Assembly (NCBI RefSeq): GCF_964063345.1
Contig: NZ_OZ061318.1
Span: 2,604,001 to 2,668,000 of the forward strand
DNA from: Pseudomonas lini
GTDB lineage: Bacteria; Pseudomonadota; Gammaproteobacteria; Pseudomonadales; Pseudomonadaceae
Reading direction: 5' to 3'
DNA: 64,000 bases
Below are positions 60,435-64,000 of the stretch, piece by piece. The translations under genes and the position numbers were made by a program. The notes beneath the pieces were generated by a model, which had not been told where the DNA came from, made no database searches, and saw only the letters and a program-made list of their open reading frames with translations. The number at the start of each line of letters is the position of its first letter. Positions within the stretch are counted from its first letter, which is position 1.

Positions 60435-60953
60435 TCAAGGTTCGCTGCGCAGCACCAATTCGACCATCAGATCGTCCGCCAGGGTTTCCAGCCGCGATTG
60501 CAGCACCTCCAGCGACAATGTCAGCGGCACCGCAAGAATTGCCTCGGCATGGAACAGCGGCTCGCTGCTCATCGGCGCCGGTCGAACTTCGGTCACCAAC
60601 TGCTCCAGGTTCACGCCCTGCTCGCTCAGCAGACGCGTAATGTCTCGCACAATGCCCGGACGATCATTGCCCACCAACTCCATGGCAATCGGCTTCCAGG
60701 TGCAGGACTGCTCGATGCCACTTTCGGCGATCAGCACGCGGATCCCTTGATCCGCCAATCTCTGTAAGGCGTCTACCAGTTCGTCGTAGGCCTCAGCCGG
60801 CACACCCACCCGAAGAATCCCCGCGAACTGCCCGGCCATACGCGACATGCGGCTCTCCAGCCAGTTACCGCCGTGCTCGGCAATGCATTGAGCAATGCGC
60901 TCGACCTGCCCGGGCTTGTCTGGCGCAATTACAGTGAGTACGAGATGGTCCAT
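60435..60953 (-). CDS. GcvR-like ACT-domain regulatory protein
   Basis: 172 residues with two ACT domains: LVLTVIAPDKPGQVERIAQCIAEHGGNWLESRMSR at the N-terminus and MELVGNDRPGIVRDITRLLSEQGVNLEQL in the second half. Similar in layout to GcvR, which senses glycine and holds GcvA in the glycine-cleavage regulon of E. coli. No DNA-binding motif, so it would act through a partner. Its usual Pseudomonas neighbour is glcB, as here. Role inferred from family. Confidence 0.82.
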   Translation of the reverse strand: MDHLVLTVIAPDKPGQVERIAQCIAEHGGNWLESRMSRMAGQFAGILRVGVPAEAYDELVDALQRLADQGIRVLIAESGIEQSCTWKPIAMELVGNDRPGIVRDITRLLSEQGVNLEQLVTEVRPAPMSSEPLFHAEAILAVPLTLSLEVLQSRLETLADDLMVELVLRSEP

Positions 60954-61044
60954 GGCGCAGCCCTCTGGTCATGACTTTTGTTATAGAAAAACAAGTATAG
61001 GCAAGGGGCTGGATTCGGCGCGATGCTGCTTTGGCTCCTGTTCT

Positions 61045-61168
61045 TGTGGCGAGGGAGCTTGCTCCCGTTCGGCTGCGAAGCAGTCGCAAGAAACAGCGAA
61101 TGCGTTCTGTCTGAATAAATGCAGAGGGCCGCTTCGCGCCCCAGCGGGAGCAAGCTCCCTCGCCACAA
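61045..61168. repeat. Paired REP element upstream of glcB
   Basis: Inverted arms of the TGTGGCGAGGGAGCTTGCTC type, the family also found at 43.7 kb, with a roughly 80-bp centre. Confidence 0.88.
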
Positions 61169-61337
61169 AGAGCAGTGCCCCATAGCAGGGCTTCGAATAT
61201 TATGTGTACAAGTTTTTATATTTAACTGGAACAATCCAATAGTTTTTTGAGAACATCCCGTGCCCCGACGTGACTGCAATGCGTCATGGGGTCGCAGAAC
61301 GACGTAATTAGTCTAATTTTCACAACCGCAATTCATC

Positions 61338-61365
61338 ATGTAGTATGCCGCAGCGCGCACTACAT
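61338..61365. promoter_or_regulatory. Inverted repeat in the glcB upstream region
   Basis: ATGTAGT (61338-61344) and ACTACAT (61359-61365), perfect 7-bp arms 14 bp apart, about 200 bp before the glcB start. A possible regulator site. Confidence 0.4.
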
Positions 61366-61568
61366 AACGCTGGATCGATGTCTGCCGCAGGTGCCGTCGC
61401 AACCCCTGAAAGCCCTGTCAGCAAGGCCGCAAAGCCGTTGATCGGATCGAACCCAGCCGCCAGCAATGGCATGTACTGGTAGATGGGTTTGTGGTTTAAA
61501 TGGCCAGAGGCTTCATTGTTAAATTGAAGAGCTGAAAAGCGAAATAGCTGAGCAGAGTGAGGCAAGCA

Positions 61569-63746
61569 ATGACTGAACACGTTCAAGTCGGTGGCCTGCA
61601 GGTCGCCAAAGTCCTGTTCGACTTCGTGAACAACGAAGCCATTCCCGGTACCGGCCTCACCGCCGACACGTTCTGGGCCGGTGCCGACAAGGTCATCCAT
61701 GACCTGGCGCCGAAGAACAAAGCCCTACTCGCCAAACGCGATGATTTCCAGGCACGTATCGATGCCTGGCACCAGGCTCGTGCAGGTGTTGCGCACGATG
61801 CGGTGGCCTACAAAGCCTTCCTGCAAGACATCGGTTATCTGCTGCCAGAAGCGGCTGATTTCCAGGCAACGACACAAAACGTCGATGACGAAATCGCCCG
61901 TATGGCCGGTCCACAGCTGGTGGTGCCGGTGATGAACGCGCGTTTCGCGCTCAATGCCTCGAACGCCCGCTGGGGTTCGCTGTATGACGCGCTCTACGGC
62001 ACCGACGCCATCAGCGAAGCGGACGGCGCGGAAAAAGGCAAAGGCTACAACAAGGTTCGCGGCGACAAGGTCATCGCCTTCGCCCGCGCCTTCCTCGACG
62101 AAGCCGCGCCACTGGCTGCTGGCTCCCACGTCGACTCCACCGGCTACAAGATCATTGACGGCAAACTGGTGGTCGCCCTCAAAGGCGGCAGCAACACCGG
62201 CCTGCGCGACGATGCCCAACTGATCGGTTTCCACGGCGATACGGCGGCTCCAACCGCGATCCTGCTGAAGAACAACGGCCTGCACTTCGAGATCCAGGTC
62301 GACGCCAGCACCCCGGTCGGCCAGACCGACGCTGCCGGTGTCAAAGACATCCTGATGGAAGCCGCGCTGACCACCATCATGGACTGCGAAGATTCGGTCG
62401 CCGCGGTCGATGCCGATGACAAAGTGGTGATCTACCGCAACTGGCTCGGCCTGATGAAGGGCGATCTGTCGGAAGAAGTCGCCAAGGGCGGTCAGACCTT
62501 TACCCGTACCATGAACGCCGATCGCACCTATACCGCCCTCGATGGCAGCGAACTGAGCCTGCACGGTCGCTCGCTGTTGTTCGTGCGCAACGTCGGTCAC
62601 CTGATGACCATCGACGCGATCCTCGATAAAGACGGCAACGAAGTACCGGAAGGCATTCTCGATGGCCTGGTGACTTGCCTCGCGGCAATCCACAGCCTCA
62701 ACGGCAACAGCTCGCGCAAGAACAGCCGTACTGGCTCGGTCTATATCGTGAAGCCGAAGATGCACGGCCCGGAAGAAGCTGCATTCACCAACGAGCTGTT
62801 CGGTCGCATCGAAGACGTCCTCGACTTGCCGCGCAACACCCTCAAAGTCGGGATCATGGACGAGGAACGCCGTACCACGGTCAACCTCAAGGCCTGCATC
62901 AAGGCTGCCGCCGAGCGCGTGGTGTTCATCAACACTGGCTTCCTCGACCGCACGGGCGATGAAATCCATACCTCCATGGAAGCCGGCCCGATGGTGCGCA
63001 AGGCCGACATGAAGGCTGAAAAATGGATCAGCGCCTACGAGAACTGGAACGTCGACATCGGTTTGAGCACTGGCCTGCAAGGTCGCGCCCAGATCGGTAA
63101 AGGCATGTGGGCCATGCCGGATCTTATGGCAGCGATGCTCGAACAGAAAATCGCCCACCCGATGGCCGGGGCCAACACCGCTTGGGTTCCATCGCCGACC
63201 GCCGCCGCGTTGCACGCGCTGCATTACCACAAGGTCGACGTGTTCGCCCGTCAGGCCGAACTGGCCAAACGTGCTCGCGCTTCGGTGGACGACATCCTGA
63301 CCATCCCGTTGGCCGTCAATCCAGACTGGACCACGGAGCAGATCAAGAACGAACTGGACAACAACGCCCAGGGCATTCTCGGTTACGTGGTGCGCTGGAT
63401 CGACCAGGGCGTGGGTTGCTCGAAAGTGCCGGACATCAATGACGTCGGCCTGATGGAAGACCGTGCGACGCTGCGTATTTCCAGCCAGCACATCGCCAAC
63501 TGGCTGCGCCATGGCATCGTCACTGAAGATCAGGTAATGGAAAGCCTCAAGCGCATGGCGCCGGTGGTTGACCGTCAGAACGCCAACGACCCGCTGTACC
63601 GTCCGCTGGCACCGAACTTCGACAGCAACATCGCCTTCCAGGCGGCGGTCGAACTGGTGGTCGAAGGCACCCAACAGCCGAACGGCTACACCGAGCCGGT
63701 TCTGCACCGTCGTCGTCGCGAATTCAAGGCTGCCAATGGCCTTTGA
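61569..63746 (+). CDS. glcB: Malate synthase G GlcB
   Basis: Condenses glyoxylate with acetyl-CoA to malate, completing the glyoxylate shunt. 725 residues from the ATG at 61569 (an in-frame start at 61557 gives four unlikely extra residues), the exact length usual in Pseudomonas. Family blocks are [15 protein letters not shown], the Mg2+/substrate region near the middle, [18 protein letters not shown] and the C-terminal [28 protein letters not shown]. Own promoter and terminator. Confidence 0.98.
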   Translation: MTEHVQVGGLQVAKVLFDFVNNEAIPGTGLTADTFWAGADKVIHDLAPKNKALLAKRDDFQARIDAWHQARAGVAHDAVAYKAFLQDIGYLLPEAADFQATTQNVDDEIARMAGPQLVVPVMNARFALNASNARWGSLYDALYGTDAISEADGAEKGKGYNKVRGDKVIAFARAFLDEAAPLAAGSHVDSTGYKIIDGKLVVALKGGSNTGLRDDAQLIGFHGDTAAPTAILLKNNGLHFEIQVDASTPVGQTDAAGVKDILMEAALTTIMDCEDSVAAVDADDKVVIYRNWLGLMKGDLSEEVAKGGQTFTRTMNADRTYTALDGSELSLHGRSLLFVRNVGHLMTIDAILDKDGNEVPEGILDGLVTCLAAIHSLNGNSSRKNSRTGSVYIVKPKMHGPEEAAFTNELFGRIEDVLDLPRNTLKVGIMDEERRTTVNLKACIKAAAERVVFINTGFLDRTGDEIHTSMEAGPMVRKADMKAEKWISAYENWNVDIGLSTGLQGRAQIGKGMWAMPDLMAAMLEQKIAHPMAGANTAWVPSPTAAALHALHYHKVDVFARQAELAKRARASVDDILTIPLAVNPDWTTEQIKNELDNNAQGILGYVVRWIDQGVGCSKVPDINDVGLMEDRATLRISSQHIANWLRHGIVTEDQVMESLKRMAPVVDRQNANDPLYRPLAPNFDSNIAFQAAVELVVEGTQQPNGYTEPVLHRRRREFKAANGL

Positions 63747-63768
63747 GTAAACGCTGACGCCGGACATG

Positions 63769-63803
63769 AAAAAGCCCTGATCGAAAGATCGGGGCTTTTT
63801 TGC
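63769..63803 (+). terminator. Intrinsic terminator of glcB
   Basis: AAAAGCCCTGATC-GAAA-GATCGGGGCTTTT with one G-T pair, followed by TTG; strong GNRA-looped stem, 22 bp past the glcB stop. Confidence 0.93.
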
Positions 63804-63810
63804 TTCAGAT

Positions 63811-63917
63811 TGATCGTTCCCACGCTCCGCGTGGGAATGCAGCCCGGGACGCTCCGCGTCCCAAACGGACGCAGAGCGTCCATGGAGGCATTCCCACGCG
63901 GAGCATGGGAACGATCA
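63811..63917. repeat. Fluorescent-pseudomonad palindromic repeat (GATCGTTCCCACGCTCCGCG type)
   Basis: Outer arms starting TGATCGTTCCCACGCTCCGC and ending in its near-perfect inverse, with an inner GGGACGCTCCGCGTCCC stem and GGACGCAGAGCGTCC. A multi-hairpin intergenic repeat that I recognise as common in P. fluorescens-group genomes. Its right end contains the stop codon of the next gene. Confidence 0.85.
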
Positions 63918-64000
63918 CGGCAAAGACCCCATCCCCAGCTCATGCTTGACCAATTCAAGCAGTTTGCCGCTATCGATGGGTTTGAGCAGAAAGTCCACTA
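63915..64000 (-). CDS. C-terminal end of a receiver-domain protein, cut by the window edge
   Basis: The last 27 complete codons read FLLKPIDSGKLLELVKHELG... to a TGA at 63915-63917. LLKPIDSGKLLELV is the K-P turn and final helix of a CheY-like receiver domain, so this is the end of a response regulator or hybrid sensor kinase. Everything upstream is outside the window. Confidence 0.75.
   Translation of the reverse strand, partial: VDFLLKPIDSGKLLELVKHELGMGSLP

Larger units (their letters stand above)
60954..61568. other. Gap between GcvR-like gene and glcB
   Basis: 615 bp without a supported gene. The left part is a REP pair (61045-61168); the rest (61169-61568) should hold the glcB promoter. 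An inverted repeat ATGTAGT/ACTACAT lies at 61338-61365. Open frames here have no ribosome site or domain. Confidence 0.55.

Noticed and set aside
61725..63767. 680-codon minus-strand frame opposite glcB
   Set aside because: Shadow of malate synthase G; no independent evidence.

Overview
The window is chromosomal DNA of a Pseudomonas, most likely of the P. fluorescens group. Three things point there: the gene order (amgK < > lptD-surA-pdxA-rsmA-apaG-apaH-glpE, rpsU-dnaG-rpoD, lysine monooxygenase genes next to pqqFABCDE, bioBFHCD), the high G+C, and the many paired REP elements typical of fluorescent pseudomonads. Almost all of it is conserved core genome. I see no prophage, insertion sequence or CRISPR array.

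Layout. (1) 1-8.6 kb: the 5' part of amgK on the minus strand, diverging from an overlapping operon for outer-membrane assembly (lptD, surA), PLP synthesis (pdxA), rRNA methylation (rsmA), apaGH and glpE. (2) 8.9-13.8 kb: the stress/stationary-phase trio yeaG(prkA)-yeaH-spoVR. (3) 13.9-22.6 kb: cca, folK-folB, plsY, tsaD, then the macromolecular synthesis genes rpsU-dnaG-rpoD. (4) 22.7-26.5 kb: a large periplasmic-sensing PAS-GGDEF-EAL protein, then a tRNA with a CAU anticodon that I read as the lysidine-type tRNA-Ile2. (5) 26.6-30.0 kb: a visibly A+T-richer accessory patch directly downstream of that tRNA. It holds a small orphan protein, an orphan polyamine-type periplasmic binding protein, a divergent LuxR-type regulator broken by a frameshift at a six-C run, and a stand-alone M41-like zinc peptidase. 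This is the least ordinary part of the window.

(6) 30.1-33.3 kb: an AsnC/Lrp regulator with davB-davA (lysine to 5-aminovalerate). (7) 33.3-41.1 kb: pqqF-A-B-C-D-E and an S9 peptidase, the PQQ cofactor cluster, including the 24-residue pqqA and a terminator-like hairpin after it. (8) 41.2-49.6 kb, minus strand: a small Pmp3-family membrane protein, three related long acyl-CoA dehydrogenases interrupted by a membrane GGDEF protein, and a small conserved protein. Two overlapping PsrA-like boxes precede the outermost dehydrogenase.

(9) 49.7-54.3 kb: bioD-bioC-bioH-bioF-bioB on the minus strand (transcribed B-F-H-C-D), with a BirA-like operator placed over the start of the divergent comF. (10) 54.4-60.2 kb: comF, a ModE-like regulator, a Tat-exported PhoX phosphatase, srkA and rarD. 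(11) 60.4-64.0 kb: a GcvR-like ACT protein, glcB, a common fluorescent-pseudomonad palindromic repeat, and the end of a receiver-domain protein cut by the window edge.

No wholly new system is obvious. The best leads are the tRNA-linked patch with the homopolymer-frameshifted regulator, the inverted motif pair upstream of rpsU, and several unexplained inverted repeats in leaders and at gene ends.
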